The notes under the pieces were generated by a model, which was not told where the DNA came from, made no database searches, and was given only the letters and a program-made list of their open reading frames with translations. 38,752 nt of DNA from Virgibacillus_O xinjiangensis (GTDB lineage: Bacteria; Bacillota; Bacilli; Bacillales; Amphibacillaceae), in NCBI RefSeq assembly GCF_042643145.1, contig NZ_JBHRSA010000022.1, forward strand, positions 1 through 38,752. Direction: 5' to 3'. The translations under genes and the position numbers were made by a program. Positions 7,890 through 16,418 of this stretch are shown piece after piece; within the stretch, counting starts at the first letter, position 1, and every line of letters begins with the position of its first letter.

Positions 7890-8828
7890 ATGTCATATTT
7901 GGAAGACAGAAGGCTTATGGTCAAGATAGCCACGATGTACTATGAACAGGGTGCTACTCAGTCGGAAATAGCCAAGAATGTTGGTGTCAGTCGTTCGTTG
8001 GTATCAAAGTATCTTACGAAATCAAAACAACTGGGTATTGTTGAAATCATCATTCATGATGAGGAGGAACACCCTTTTACGGGGCTGGAAACAAAGCTGG
8101 AACGCAAATATGGATTGCGGGAAGTCGTTTGTGTACCTTTTTCGGAAAGTGATCAATCAAAAAAACACCTGGGAGAAGCAGCCAGCAAATATTTACTTCG
8201 AATGGTCAAGGATGGACAGATTATCGGCGTCTCAGCAGGAACCACGTTAGACGAAGTGGCAGCGGCGATGTCTTCCAGCCAATATTTCCCCGAGCTGACG
8301 TTTGTTCCATTAGTAGGCGGGATGGGGGATGAACGAGTAGACATTCATGCCAATCATATTGCAGCCACATTTGCAGAACGGTTGCAGGCGAAATATCGGC
8401 TGCTTCATGCCCCCGTACTGTTAGACTCTAGAGAAGCCAAGGATATCATTATCAATCAATCCTCGATAAGAAAAGTATGTGATACCGGAAAGCAATCCCA
8501 TATAGCAGTGGTGGGTATTGGCGGTACGCCTGAGCATTCAACCATGGTTAAGTCTTATCTTAATCATGGTATAGAAGATGACCCTGACTACAGGGATGTA
8601 GTGGGAGATATATGTTATAACTTCATCAATGAAAAAGGCGAGCCTGTTGAAAATGATTGGAATGAAAAATGCGTTTCACTGGATTTAGATAGTTTGCGGC
8701 AGATCCCTCTGGTCATAGGTACAGCTGCAGGTGAAGAAAAAGTAGAAGCAATCAGAGCGGCGCTTCGTGGAAAATTGATTCATGTCCTGATTACCGATGA
8801 GGTTACTGCGAAGGCTTTATTGGAGTAA
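7890..8828 (+). CDS. SorC/DeoR-type sugar-binding transcriptional regulator
   Basis: A 312-residue regulator. An N-terminal helix-turn-helix (about 15-50: YYEQGATQSEIAKNVGVSRS) is followed by a sugar-phosphate-binding domain (about 60-310) with GVSAGTTLDEVA, VPLVGGMGDE and a C-terminal PLVIGTAAGEEK, as in the SorC/CggR family. The ATG at 7890 is preferred over GTG 7881 because AGGTGA sits 5 bases upstream. It is the last gene of the PTS operon and the best candidate to bind the TGTAACA boxes at 3865-3938. Most glucitol operons are described with GutR or SrlR/GutR-type regulators, so this pairing is worth noting. Confidence 0.9.
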   Translation: MSYLEDRRLMVKIATMYYEQGATQSEIAKNVGVSRSLVSKYLTKSKQLGIVEIIIHDEEEHPFTGLETKLERKYGLREVVCVPFSESDQSKKHLGEAASKYLLRMVKDGQIIGVSAGTTLDEVAAAMSSSQYFPELTFVPLVGGMGDERVDIHANHIAATFAERLQAKYRLLHAPVLLDSREAKDIIINQSSIRKVCDTGKQSHIAVVGIGGTPEHSTMVKSYLNHGIEDDPDYRDVVGDICYNFINEKGEPVENDWNEKCVSLDLDSLRQIPLVIGTAAGEEKVEAIRAALRGKLIHVLITDEVTAKALLE

Positions 8829-8832
8829 TTAG

Positions 8833-8884
8833 AAGGTTGGGTAGAACTCATTATTTCTATACGAGTTCATCCCAGCCTTTTTTT
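8833..8884 (+). terminator. Rho-independent terminator of the PTS operon
   Basis: AAGGTTGGGTAGAACTC pairs with GAGTTCATCCCAGCCTT (one or two mismatches), followed by a run of Ts. It starts just after the regulator's stop codon. Confidence 0.88.
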
Positions 8885-9050
8885 ATATGCCTCGGTTATA
8901 CATTCCTGCTTCCGAACAATGTTACCTGTCCTATTATATTCACATTATTAACCACAGCATCATTGAAATCTATATCAAGGAGGGACACTTCAGACAGTGG
9001 AATTGGAAGAGCAGTTGGAAAAAAGGCAAAGATAATAAATGGACCTAACA

Positions 9051-9085
9051 AAACAGCCGGCACCTGGAGTGGCCGGCTGTTTTTG
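9051..9085 (-). terminator. Terminator downstream of the SDR gene
   Basis: AAACAGCCGGC pairs with GCCGGCTGTTT with Ts on both sides, so it can work in either direction. It lies just past the minus-strand SDR stop. The sequence is nearly the same as the terminator at 3616-3648. Confidence 0.8.
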
Positions 9086-9101
9086 GGTTTTAAGCTTACT
9101 A

Positions 9102-9887
9102 TTAATATTTATACGATTGGCCGCCATCAATCGGAATCACTGCGGCATTGATGAAATCAGCTTCATCAGATAACAAGAATGCCACAAGGCTGCCGACTTC
9201 TTCCGGTTTACCAAATCGTTTCATCGGATTGGTGCTGACAAATTCTTTTCCTGCTTCTTCCCAATTGTCACCGCCCATTTGCTTCAGAGAGCCTTCTACC
9301 ATCGGTGTCATGATGGCACCTGGGGCGATTGCTTTAATGCTTATACCATATTGGCCATATTCGATTCCGGAATTCCTGGTCAAGCCGACAACGCCATGTT
9401 TACTGGCTGCATAGCCGGATTGGTTCCCGACACCACGGATGCCGCCGACGGATGCGGTATTGACAATCGCACCGGATCCTTGTTTTTTCATTACTTCCAG
9501 CACATATTTCATTCCGTAGAACACACCGTTCAGGTTGATGCCGACTACTTTGCTGAACTCATCAGAACTGTAGTCTTCTGTAAGATTCTGCTTGCCTTCG
9601 ATTCCTGCATTATTGAAGAATCCATCAATCCTTCCAAAATGGTCGGTTGTTTGCTGAACATAATTTTTCACAGCTTTCTCATCCGACACATCCGCAGTGA
9701 TCAGGAGCACCTCAGCTTCAGGAGCTTCTTTAGCAATGAGGTCTTTGGTTTCTTCCAATGCTTCATTATTAAGGTCTACCAAGGAGAGCTTTGCCCCCTC
9801 TTTAGCCACCTGTAAGGCTGATGCCTGGCCCAGACCAGAGGCTGCACCTGTAATTAATACAACTTTATCATCGAAACGGTTACTCAT
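9102..9887 (-). CDS. Short-chain dehydrogenase/reductase (SDR)
   Basis: A 261-residue classical SDR. The NAD(P) motif TGAASGLGQ is at about residues 14-22, NNAG at about 91-94, and the catalytic Ser...Tyr-x-x-x-Lys is in TASVGGIRGVGNQSGYAASK. The C-terminus has the usual PEEVGSLVAFLLSDEADFI...DGG pattern. The acidic residue after the glycine motif (LVDLNN) suggests NAD preference. A ribosome site (AAAGGGTGA) precedes the ATG. It is convergent with the PTS operon. It could be a polyol dehydrogenase related to that operon, since classical sorbitol-6-phosphate dehydrogenases are SDRs, but it has its own transcription and closely resembles general-purpose SDRs. The substrate is unassigned. Confidence 0.9.
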   Translation of the reverse strand: MSNRFDDKVVLITGAASGLGQASALQVAKEGAKLSLVDLNNEALEETKDLIAKEAPEAEVLLITADVSDEKAVKNYVQQTTDHFGRIDGFFNNAGIEGKQNLTEDYSSDEFSKVVGINLNGVFYGMKYVLEVMKKQGSGAIVNTASVGGIRGVGNQSGYAASKHGVVGLTRNSGIEYGQYGISIKAIAPGAIMTPMVEGSLKQMGGDNWEEAGKEFVSTNPMKRFGKPEEVGSLVAFLLSDEADFINAAVIPIDGGQSYKY

Positions 9888-9980
9888 TATACATCACCCT
9901 TTATTCAAACTTATATAATGAATATTTTCTTTTCGTAGAAGTAATAAACAAATGGGGGCAGGCTGAGGAGGATTGCCCTC

Positions 9981-10266
9981 TACTCGGGCCAAGTCGCGCT
10001 CAATTTGGGCCACGTGCACCTCATCTCGGGCCGCGGACCATCTCACTCGTGCCTCACCCCGCGTCACTCGTGCCGTACCACAGTCCACTCGGGCCTCAAC
10101 ACCACTCACCACTCGTGCCACGTCACCACTCACTCGGGCGCCAGCCCTCGCCACTCGTGCCTCACCCCGCGTCACTCGTGCCGTAGCACAGTTCACTCAG
10201 GCCTCGTCCCGCTCAACTCGTGCCTCAGCACCACTCACTCAGGCGCCATTCCCGCCCACTCAGGCC
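9981..10266. repeat. 21-bp tandem array B (CACTCGTGCC family)
   Basis: Fourteen units start at 9981, 10002, 10023, 10044, 10065, 10086, 10110, 10131, 10152, 10173, 10194, 10215, 10236 and 10257. All spacings are 21 except one of 24. Consensus: CACTCGKGCC plus an 11-base variable tail. A two-unit block (10044-10085) recurs almost exactly at 10152-10193. It lies between the promoter side of the SDR gene and the 3' end of brnQ. Confidence 0.92.
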
Positions 10267-10283
10267 TTAATTAGGATAATAAA

Positions 10284-10323
10284 TCAGGGAGCAGCTTAGA
10301 ATTTTCCTAAACTGCTCCCCTGA
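10284..10323 (-). terminator. Hairpin at the 3' end of brnQ
   Basis: On the minus strand TCAGGGGAGCAG...CTGCTCCCTGA forms a long stem just after the brnQ stop codon, followed by TTTATT. It is probably the terminator, although its T-run is short. Confidence 0.7.
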
Positions 10324-11682
10324 CTAATGTTGGGATGCAGCCACATTTTTAGAACTTGTCGGCCAAAAATAGCCGATGACCGCACCAACGAGAGCTGGCA
10401 ACATCCAGCCTAGCCCAATATCGTACAGTGGCAAATGCTCCATATAGAACAATGTAATTGGTTCAAATAATGAGAGAGACGCCCCTGGTACGCTGTCGAC
10501 TAACGCATTGTATCCGTCGAAGAAGCTGACACAAAAAGTGAATAGCATGGCCGTTGCGTAAACACTCTGCTTATGTCCGAATAATGAGGACGAAAGGGTC
10601 AATAAGATCAAAACGATGGCCAGCGGGTACAGCAGCATTAATACGGGTACCGCATATTGGATGATATTGGTGAGCCCAAAGTTGGCAATGAGGAACGACA
10701 GAAGGCACAGGATCAGAACGAACAGCTTATAGTTTATCTTAGGAAAGACCTGATGGAAAAACTCGCTGCAAGCTATGATCAATCCGATGCTCGTCTTCAA
10801 GCAAGCCAGGACGATGATGATCGCCAGCAGAATGTTTCCGAATGCCCCGAAGTAATGCTGGGCAACTGCAGCGAAAATCAACCCGCCATTATCATAAGAA
10901 CCGATGGCTGACAGACTCGATGCACCCATGTAGGTAATGAGTCCGAACAGCAGCATCATCAGCCCCATGGCGAAAATCCCTGATTTCAGCGTAGCTTTCG
11001 CGATTTCCTTAGAACCGGTAATCCCCCGTCCCTTTATTGCCTGGATGACAACGATGCCGAATGCCAGGGAGGCAAGGGCGTCCATCGTGTTATACCCCTC
11101 TTTGAAGCCCGTGATAAATGCCAAATCATTATAATCCCCAATCGGCTGGCCGAAGTTGCCCATCGGTTTAACGATCGCAGTGATAATTAAAAGAGATAAA
11201 AACAGTAAAAACGCAGGGGTCAGATATTTGCCGATATAGTCGATGATCTTCGCTGGATTCAACGAGAAATAATAGACGATCGCAAAAAATGCAAAGCTGA
11301 AGAGCCCCAGATATAAACTGCCATGCACCGGGTTGATATACGGCTCAAACCCGACAACGAAAGGAACTGTCGCTGTTCGTGGGATGGCAAAAAATGGTCC
11401 GATCGTCAGGTAAAGAGCGATGGCAAAGACCAATCCGAATAGTGGATGGACCCTGCCTGCCAGCTGACGCAATCCACTACTGCCGGATAAACCAAATGCC
11501 AAGATCCCTATAAAAGGAAGCCCGATGGCCGTGGTGAGGAACCCGATCAATGCGGGCCAAAAATTCGTGCCAGCGAGTTGCCCCAGCTGAATCGGAAATA
11601 TCAAATTTCCCGCACCAAAGAACATTCCGAATAGCATCGTGCCAATAATCGCATAGGTAGAAAATGATGATTGTTTCTGCAT
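10324..11682 (-). CDS. brnQ: Branched-chain amino acid transport carrier BrnQ
   Basis: A 452-residue integral membrane protein with about 12 hydrophobic segments. The N-terminus has GTMLFGMFFGAGNLIFPIQLG, a hallmark of the LIVCS/BrnQ family, and IGPFFAIPRTATVPF lies at about 95-110. It imports leucine, isoleucine or valine by cation symport (family knowledge). The start follows AGGAGG on the minus strand. It is divergent from the APC permease gene, with array C in between. Length and composition are normal for the family. Confidence 0.95.
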   Translation of the reverse strand: MQKQSSFSTYAIIGTMLFGMFFGAGNLIFPIQLGQLAGTNFWPALIGFLTTAIGLPFIGILAFGLSGSSGLRQLAGRVHPLFGLVFAIALYLTIGPFFAIPRTATVPFVVGFEPYINPVHGSLYLGLFSFAFFAIVYYFSLNPAKIIDYIGKYLTPAFLLFLSLLIITAIVKPMGNFGQPIGDYNDLAFITGFKEGYNTMDALASLAFGIVVIQAIKGRGITGSKEIAKATLKSGIFAMGLMMLLFGLITYMGASSLSAIGSYDNGGLIFAAVAQHYFGAFGNILLAIIIVLACLKTSIGLIIACSEFFHQVFPKINYKLFVLILCLLSFLIANFGLTNIIQYAVPVLMLLYPLAIVLILLTLSSSLFGHKQSVYATAMLFTFCVSFFDGYNALVDSVPGASLSLFEPITLFYMEHLPLYDIGLGWMLPALVGAVIGYFWPTSSKNVAASQH

Positions 11683-11807
11683 AGATGTGCTCCTCCTAGG
11701 TGAATTGGAACTATTTTATCACCTTTCATAGGAAGCATCTATAGCAATAAAATAAATGGAAATAGTGTCATTACTTAATTAAATGGAGGGCTTCGCCTAT
11801 TGGGCGC

Positions 11808-12059
11808 CACTCGTGCCACGCACCCGCTTACTCGGTCGCCGACCCGCGCCACTCGGGCCGCATGCACCTCGACTCGGTCGCCAGCCACTGCCACTCGGGC
11901 CGCGCCTCATCGCACTCGGTCGCCAGCCCCCACCACTCGGGCCACACGATCACTCACTCGGTCGCCGACCCGCGCCACTCGTGCCGCGCACCCGCTCACT
12001 CGGTCGCCAGCCCCCGCCACTCGTGCCGCATGCACCTCGACTCGGGCCCCAACCACCGC
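11808..12059. repeat. 21-bp tandem array C (CACTCGGTCGCC/CACTCGGGCC alternating)
   Basis: Twelve 21-base units run without interruption from 11808. Units beginning CACTCGGTCGCC largely alternate with units beginning CACTCGGGCC or CACTCGTGCC, giving a higher-order 42-bp period. It fills the gap between divergent brnQ and the APC permease gene. The rest of that gap (12060-12222) is AT-richer with no gene seen. Confidence 0.92.
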
Positions 12060-12222
12060 ACCCGCCACATCAACTGCACTCCATCCCGCTTCTCCTCCCA
12101 TTCTACGCCAAATCTGCCCATATTTTCCCTCACCATTCATGTCACGCGCCAATTCGCCATTCTTAGACAAAATTCCTCCCTCATCACATAAAAGTCTTCA
12201 TTCGCGCAGGTCACATAATGGT

Positions 12223-12231
12223 TGATATAAT
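12223..12231 (+). promoter_or_regulatory. Extended -10 promoter of the APC permease gene
   Basis: TGATATAAT is an extended -10 (TGn plus TATAAT). No good -35 is seen 17 bases upstream. It lies 69 bases before the start codon. Confidence 0.5.
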
Positions 12232-12299
12232 TTAAGAATCATCTGATCACAGATAGTACATAATAAGTCTGGGTATCATACATAAAGGAGATTTCATCC

Positions 12300-13760
12300 A
12301 TGGAGAACAGAACGACGTTGAAAAAATCCCTGAAGCCGCAATGGGTGTGGGCAATTGCACTGGGGTCATCGATTGGTTGGGGTGCGTTTGTGCAGCCGAC
12401 GAACTGGATGTCCACGGCAGGCCCGCTTGGTGTCATCATCGGTTTCCTGATCGGTGCGCTGCTGATGATGCTGATCGCGGTGAGTTATGGGTTTCTGATT
12501 AAGAGCTTTCCGGTTTCTGGCGGTGAGTTCGCCTATGCCTTCATCAGTTTGGGGCGGACGCATGCCTTTGTGAGCGGATGGTTCCTGACGCTCGGCTACA
12601 TCTGTATTGTTGCCTTGAATGCGTCGGCATTTGCATTGATGATCAAATTCGTTTTTCCGGCAGTAATTGAGAATTTATATCTATATGAGATTGCCGGCTG
12701 GGAAGTGTATGGGATGGAAATCCTCATCGCTTCGATCCTGCTCGGCTTCTTCGGTTTCATGAACATCCGCGGCGCGGGCATCACCGGCCGTGCGCAGTTT
12801 TACTTTTGCTTAGTGATGATCGCCAGTATCGTGACCGTCACCTTAATGGTCGGCGCCCAGCCTGGAGCAGGGCTTGGCAATATAGATGCCTACTTCCCGG
12901 CAGAGACGACGGCATTCGCTGCAATCATCTCGATTGTCGCGATTGCCCCGTGGGCCTATGTCGGCTTTGATAATGTGCCGCAAGCGGCAGAGGAATTCAA
13001 ATTTTCCTCGAAGAAAGCTTTCTCCCTGATCATTTTCGCCATCCTGGCCGCGGCCATCCTGTACAGCATGATGATTCTGGCGACAGCGATGACACAGCCA
13101 TGGGAAGCATTAGTCGCAGAAGGCCATGCATGGGGAACAGGGGTGGCCATCCAAGAATTGCTCGGCACATTCGGCCTGGTGCTCTTGGTTGTTGCGCTCA
13201 GTATGGGGATATTCACCGGCCTGAACGGCTTCATCATCTCCACCAGCCGGCTGTTGTTCGCGATGTCCCGGGCAAAAATCATCCCGGGCGCCTTTTCCAA
13301 ACTGCATTCGAAATATGAGACGCCATACCTCGGCATCATTTTCGCCGTCATCGTGTCCATGATTGCGCCGTGGTTCGGCCGCGAAGCGCTTGTCTGGGTG
13401 GTCGACATGTCATCCATCGGGGTGACGATCGCCTATTTCTACACCTGTTATACGGCATTCACCCTGTTCAAAAGCAGCAAGGGGAGCGACTTCAATCCAC
13501 AGAAACACGTGGTCGCACCAGGCAAGAAGACCTTCGCGCTGCTCGGCATGGTTGCGAGCCTCACCTTCCTGGCTCTCTTGCTGATACCAGGCTCACCGGC
13601 CTTCCTCGGCATCGAGTCAAGGATCGCCCTGATCGCCTGGGTCGTGCTCGGACTGATCTTCTACTTCATGAAGCGGAAGGAATTGAACGACATTCCGGAA
13701 GAGGAATTGAATTATTTGATTACTGGAAGTGAAGAGATCAAGGTGAAGAACAGGGAATAG
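12300..13760 (+). CDS. APC-family amino acid permease
   Basis: A 486-residue membrane protein with about 12 predicted segments. The N-terminus has ALGSSIGWGAFVQPTNWM, a variant of the APC helix-1 glycine motif (GxxIGxGxF), and PVSGGEFAYAF lies near residues 74-84. The mid region has IVAIAPWAYVGFDNVPQAAEEF, typical of the APC superfamily. It probably exchanges or imports an amino acid or amine, with the specific substrate unknown. The ribosome site AAGGAG precedes the ATG. Nearby brnQ also imports amino acids, but there is no sign of shared transcription. Confidence 0.92.
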   Translation: MENRTTLKKSLKPQWVWAIALGSSIGWGAFVQPTNWMSTAGPLGVIIGFLIGALLMMLIAVSYGFLIKSFPVSGGEFAYAFISLGRTHAFVSGWFLTLGYICIVALNASAFALMIKFVFPAVIENLYLYEIAGWEVYGMEILIASILLGFFGFMNIRGAGITGRAQFYFCLVMIASIVTVTLMVGAQPGAGLGNIDAYFPAETTAFAAIISIVAIAPWAYVGFDNVPQAAEEFKFSSKKAFSLIIFAILAAAILYSMMILATAMTQPWEALVAEGHAWGTGVAIQELLGTFGLVLLVVALSMGIFTGLNGFIISTSRLLFAMSRAKIIPGAFSKLHSKYETPYLGIIFAVIVSMIAPWFGREALVWVVDMSSIGVTIAYFYTCYTAFTLFKSSKGSDFNPQKHVVAPGKKTFALLGMVASLTFLALLLIPGSPAFLGIESRIALIAWVVLGLIFYFMKRKELNDIPEEELNYLITGSEEIKVKNRE

Positions 13761-13762
13761 AG

Positions 13763-13801
13763 AAAAAGCCCTGCCAGGTCCAAACCGGCAGGGCTTTTTC
13801 T
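13763..13801. terminator. Bidirectional terminator between the APC permease and the UDP-sugar dehydrogenase genes
   Basis: AAAAAGCCCTGCC pairs with GGCAGGGCTTTTT, giving A and T runs on both sides. It sits between two convergent stop codons and can serve both genes. Confidence 0.92.
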
Positions 13802-13807
13802 TTACGA

Positions 13808-15121
13808 TTACAGGCTCCAATAATGGAAGCCTCTTTCTTCACATGCATGATGATCCAGTGTCCCTTTTACATCGACGAGCACCTTTCGATCATCCTTATA
13901 CATTTGCTCAAATGTATCCAAGTCGAACTCTTCTTTATACGCCTCATGTGGAACGGCATAAACGACAGCATTCAGGTCTTTTAAGTCTTCCTTGTCAGCG
14001 AGATCAATGCCGAACACTTTCTTCACTTCATCTTCTTCGGCAACTGGGTCATGGACAAGGAGCTCGACACCATATTCCTTTAGTTCCGTAATGATATCAA
14101 TCACTTTAGTGTTTCGCACATCTCCTACATTCTCTTTGAATGTGAGTCCCAGCACGGCCACTCTTGCTCCATCGATTTCCTGTTTTGCCTTGATCATTTT
14201 CTTTATAATGTTGCTGGCGATATATTTGCCCATATCATCATTGATCTTCCGGCCGGACAGGATGATCTGTGAATGATAGCCGAGCTGTTCCGCTTTATAG
14301 GTGAAATAATACGGATCGACCCCGATACAGTGGCCGCCGACAAGTCCTGGTGTAAACTTAAGGAAGTTCCACTTGGTGCCTGCCGCTTCCAGTACGGCCT
14401 TTGTGTTGATATCCATCTTATTGAACACCATCGACAGCTCATTCATGAATGCGATATTGATATCGCGCTGGGAGTTCTCGATGACTTTGGCAGCTTCTGC
14501 CACTTTGATGGATTCTGCCTCATGGACGCCGGCCTCGATGATTGAACTGTATAGCGCGGAAATCTCCTTCAAAGCCTCTTCGTCAGAACCGGAAACGATT
14601 TTAGTAATTTTCGTCAAGGTGTTGACTTTATCTCCAGGATTGATCCGTTCAGGAGAATAGCCGACCTTGAAGTCTGTCCCGTACTGCAGCCCGGACTCTT
14701 CTTCAAGCATCGGAATACAGATTTCTTCCGTTGTTCCCGGGTAGACCGTCGATTCATAAACGACAATCGATCCTTCTGTCAGGTTGCGGCCGACGGTTTT
14801 GCTTGCCCCTATAACTGGATCCAGATTTGGTGTCTTATCTGTATTGATCGGGGTCGGAACAGCGACAATATGGAACTTGCATGCCTTCAGATCCTCTTCA
14901 TTGCTGGTGAAAGTCATGGTCGTTTTTCTGAGAGCTTCATCACCCACTTCATCCGTGACGTCCACCCCGCTCATATATTTATCGAGCTTCTGGTGATTGA
15001 CGTCAAAGCCGATGACATCATATTTCCTGGCAAGCTCCACAGCCAGAGGGAGACCGACATATCCCAGCCCGATTACTGCAATCTTTTCTTCTTTTGCTTG
15101 TATTCTTGTAAACAAACTCAT
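13808..15121 (-). CDS. Nucleotide-sugar dehydrogenase, TviB/WbpA type (UDP-HexNAc 6-dehydrogenase-like)
   Basis: A 437-residue member of the UDP-glucose/GDP-mannose dehydrogenase family. It has the Rossmann motif AVIGLGYVGLPLA at residues 15-27, the YESTVYPGTTEE segment (122-133) and the catalytic Cys265 in GGHCIGVDPYY. The YESTVYPGTTEE and GGHCIGVDPYY forms are closer to TviB/WbpA-type UDP-N-acetylhexosamine dehydrogenases than to Ugd (which here has KSTVPVGT). It probably makes a UDP-N-acetylhexosaminuronic acid for a surface polymer. AAGGAAGG precedes the start. It is divergent from galU. Confidence 0.9.
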   Translation of the reverse strand: MSLFTRIQAKEEKIAVIGLGYVGLPLAVELARKYDVIGFDVNHQKLDKYMSGVDVTDEVGDEALRKTTMTFTSNEEDLKACKFHIVAVPTPINTDKTPNLDPVIGASKTVGRNLTEGSIVVYESTVYPGTTEEICIPMLEEESGLQYGTDFKVGYSPERINPGDKVNTLTKITKIVSGSDEEALKEISALYSSIIEAGVHEAESIKVAEAAKVIENSQRDINIAFMNELSMVFNKMDINTKAVLEAAGTKWNFLKFTPGLVGGHCIGVDPYYFTYKAEQLGYHSQIILSGRKINDDMGKYIASNIIKKMIKAKQEIDGARVAVLGLTFKENVGDVRNTKVIDIITELKEYGVELLVHDPVAEEDEVKKVFGIDLADKEDLKDLNAVVYAVPHEAYKEEFDLDTFEQMYKDDRKVLVDVKGTLDHHACEERGFHYWSL

Positions 15122-15520
15122 TATTTTGCCTTCCTTTGCAAACGTAGTTGGTTTCGTATAACTGTTCAGGACTTACTCTACAGCTAAACCTATTATACAT
15201 TCTTTCCTCGTTTGTTGCATTTTTAACTAATAATGCAGAAAAAAAGGGAATGGTGGCTGAATTGTCGGAGGGGAAGTGCACCAGCAGAGAGGAGTGGGGG
15301 ATTTGCTTGCCTGCGCGTAGTTTAAAGGAAGGGGAATTTTTAAAGAGTTTAAAAACATATGAGATGCTCCCCAATATTACTGCGATAGATAGCGAACATT
15401 TATGTTGGAGGGCCGTCCTCCTGTATGCGGATGGCTACTTTTATCTTATAGAGAGGTTTTATGATAAACTACTGATAGAATGAATCGAACTGTGAATCCT
15501 AACTAAAGGAGCTAAACAAT
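15122..15520. other. Intergenic region between divergent nucleotide-sugar genes
   Basis: About 400 bases with no convincing gene. On the minus strand a TATAAT hexamer (15192-15197) precedes the TviB-like gene, with a weak -35. On the plus strand TGATAGAAT (15473-15481) is an extended -10 candidate for galU, followed by AAAGGAGC as its ribosome site. A short open frame from 15250 has no good ribosome site and no recognisable features. Unlike most other long gaps, it contains no 21-bp array. Confidence 0.5.
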
Positions 15521-16417
15521 ATGCGAGTAAAAAAGGCAATCATTCCGGCGGCTGGCCTGGGTACACGTTTTCTGCCAGCAACGAAAGCCCAGCCGAAAGA
15601 AATGCTGCCAATCGTTGATAAACCGACCATTCAATATATTGTAGAAGAAGCAGTAGAGTCCGGCATAGAAGACATCATCATCATTTCTGGAAGAGGGAAG
15701 CGGGCAATCGAGGACCACTTTGATACCTCATATGAATTGGAGGAAAAGCTCACCAAGAAAGGGAAAACAGAAATGCTGGAAATGGTGCAGTCCATATCAA
15801 ACCTGGCAAATATTCATTATATCCGGCAGAAGGAGCCAAAAGGGCTTGGCCACGCCATCTGTGTGGCGGAAAGTTTTGTCGGCCAGGAGCCATTTGCCGT
15901 GCTGCTCGGGGATGATATAGTCGAAGCGGACGAGCCATGCCTGAAGCAGCTGATCGATGTGCATGACCAATTTGGACATTCCGTTGTTGGTGTGCAGGAC
16001 GTCCCGTGGGCGGATGTGTCGAAGTACGGAATCATCCACCCATCTTCGGAGAATGGTTATGGTCCGTCTGTTCAGGAAATCGAGTCGCTGGTAGAGAAAC
16101 CGGCGAGGGAAAAGGCGCCTTCCAATCTGGCCATCATGGGGCGGTATGTATTGACCCCAGAGATATTCAGCATCCTGAAAAACCAGGAGGCGGGAAAAGA
16201 TGGGGAAATCCAGCTGACGGATGCAATCGAAACATTGAACGACCGTGAGAAAGTGTTGGCGTACAACTTTGCGGGCAAACGATATGATATTGGAGGAAAG
16301 CTCGGCTTCGTCCAGGCAACGATTGATTTCGCTTTGAACCGGCAGGACCTTCATGAGGACATTAAAGCTTACATGGAAAAAAAGTTGGGCAGCTTAAGAG
16401 ACAGCGGGAGTGAGTGA
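15521..16417 (+). CDS. galU: UTP-glucose-1-phosphate uridylyltransferase
   Basis: A 298-residue GalU/GtaB enzyme that makes UDP-glucose from UTP and glucose-1-phosphate. The signature IIPAAGLGTRFLPATKA starts at residue 7, followed by KEMLPIVDKPTIQYIVEEA. GLGHAICVAESFVG, LLGDDIV and LVEKPAREKAPSNLAIMGRYV are all family-typical. It is followed directly by ugd (stop and next start separated by one base), so it very likely feeds UDP-glucose to the dehydrogenase as the first step to UDP-glucuronate for the polymer made by the genes downstream. A second, housekeeping copy may exist elsewhere in the genome. Confidence 0.96.
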   Translation: MRVKKAIIPAAGLGTRFLPATKAQPKEMLPIVDKPTIQYIVEEAVESGIEDIIIISGRGKRAIEDHFDTSYELEEKLTKKGKTEMLEMVQSISNLANIHYIRQKEPKGLGHAICVAESFVGQEPFAVLLGDDIVEADEPCLKQLIDVHDQFGHSVVGVQDVPWADVSKYGIIHPSSENGYGPSVQEIESLVEKPAREKAPSNLAIMGRYVLTPEIFSILKNQEAGKDGEIQLTDAIETLNDREKVLAYNFAGKRYDIGGKLGFVQATIDFALNRQDLHEDIKAYMEKKLGSLRDSGSE

Positions 16418-16418
16418 A

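Noticed and set aside
8980..9040. Ribosome-site-like AAGGAGGG followed by a GTG and a 12-codon frame
   Set aside because: Too short; it could be a remnant of a lost small gene but nothing supports this.
9981..10266. CRISPR-like array
   Set aside because: Units are contiguous at 21 bp with no unique spacers, units are degenerate, and no cas genes are present.
15148..15483. Small reading frame upstream of galU
   Set aside because: No convincing ribosome site, no recognisable features, and it overlaps likely promoter sequences for both flanking genes.
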